A stretch of DNA of 58,594 nucleotides from Intoshia linei (Eukaryota; Orthonectida; Rhopaluridae), in the NCBI GenBank assembly GCA_001642005.1, contig LWCA01000081.1, forward strand, positions 1 to 58,594. The letters run 5' to 3'. A model generated the notes under the pieces. The model was not told where the DNA came from. It worked only from the letters and a program-made list of their open reading frames with translations, and did not search any database. A program made the position numbers and the translations under genes. This document shows positions 58,183 to 58,594 of this stretch, piece by piece (within the stretch, counting starts at the first letter, position 1; every line of letters begins with the position of its first letter).

Positions 58183-58594
58183 ATGTTAGTACAAAAGAAG
58201 CGAAAATATTTATCAGAAAACAGAATTTTTAATTTAGAGTGGGAAAACGACTATTTTTTAGTTTAGAATAAGTCTGGAATGATTTGCCTGATCTGCAGAA
58301 GCAATATCTCAATAATAAAGAAATGCAACGTTGAAAAGCACTATAAACTTCATTTTAATAATCAGATTACCAAACTTGACAGAGATGACATAAAAAAGAA
58401 ATTAGAGACATTGAAAAATCAGCTCGAAAATCAACAGACTCTTTTCAAGAATATTTTCAATCTTGGTCAAGCTCAGACAAAATCTAGATATATGATAGCT
58501 TATTTAATTGGCAAAAAAGGAAGAGCCTTCTCTGATGCCAAAATGGTTAAAGAAGCTATAATTGAAACGGTCAAATGTGTCGAGCCAGATAATA
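58183..58594 (+). pseudogene. hAT transposase, GTF2IRD2/ZBED type, N-terminal part, broken, runs off the window
   Basis: A hAT-style terminus (GGATGGGCATCTGCGGCCTC) is near 57947. The frame opens at 58183 (MLVQKKRKYLSENRIFNLEW) and meets TAG at 58264-58266, just before the BED-type zinc finger (MICLICRSN, then KHYKLHF). After the stop it stays open to the window end through KLDRDDIKKKLETLKNQL and SRYMIAYLIGKKGRAFSD, the conserved start of the transposase core in this family. The premature stop marks it as inactive unless it is a sequence error. The catalytic part lies outside the window. Confidence 0.85.

Noticed and set aside
1-58594. CRISPR arrays, operons or bacterial gene clusters
   Set aside because: Spliceosomal introns, animal protein families and eukaryotic transposons run throughout; no regularly spaced direct repeats with unique spacers were seen.

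Overview
The window is about 58.6 kb of very AT-rich nuclear DNA from an animal, and the genes read as a fast-evolving bilaterian. The evidence is an NO-receptor-type guanylate cyclase with a haem-binding H-NOX domain, a classical dynamin with PH and GED domains, INSIG, a DIX-domain protein, serpins and a neuropeptide Y/F precursor. The predicted peptide ends RPRY-Gly, which points to a protostome and probably a spiralian. Most introns are tiny (35-65 nt, GT-AG), and even beta-tubulin and complex I proteins are strongly diverged. A reduced or parasitic spiralian such as an orthonectid, or a rotifer, would fit, but the species is inference only.

Layout, with exons rebuilt by hand from splice sites and reading phase: soluble guanylate cyclase beta-like (+, 1146-5508); repeats; a small secreted protein (-, 7751-8319); an NPY/NPF-like neuropeptide (-, 8799-9041); beta-tubulin (-, 10765-15381); INSIG (+, 15888-18073); DDX23/Prp28 (-, 18724-23178) head-to-head with NDUFS6 (+, 23398-24388); repeats and a hAT-like element with target-site duplication; a paralogue of the small secreted protein (-, 26890-27484); dynamin (+, 27953-36942); a VLCAD/ACAD9-like acyl-CoA dehydrogenase (-, 37048-38931); RSL24D1/RLP24 (+, 40305-41250); a coiled-coil DIX protein (-, 41261-42538); two divergent single-exon serpins (45283-46365 -, 46934-47989 +); a single-pass membrane SH3 protein (-, 50152-52153); fragments of unknown genes; and a broken hAT transposase running off the right edge.

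The genes do not form one pathway. They are ordinary cellular genes with lineage-specific losses: dynamin without its proline-rich tail, NDUFS6 without two zinc cysteines, an acyl-CoA dehydrogenase with a rewritten active site, serpins without an inhibitory hinge, DDX23 without an RS domain and tubulin without the MREI start.

The rest is old repeats. They include a long AT-rich family 'A' with internal sub-repeats, a short inverted-repeat MITE 'B', a fold-back family 'D', several hAT relics and non-autonomous copies, and Tc1/mariner remains. Nearly all introns above 300 nt contain one of these. Three single Ns near the right end sit next to suspiciously identical duplicated segments and look like assembly joins.
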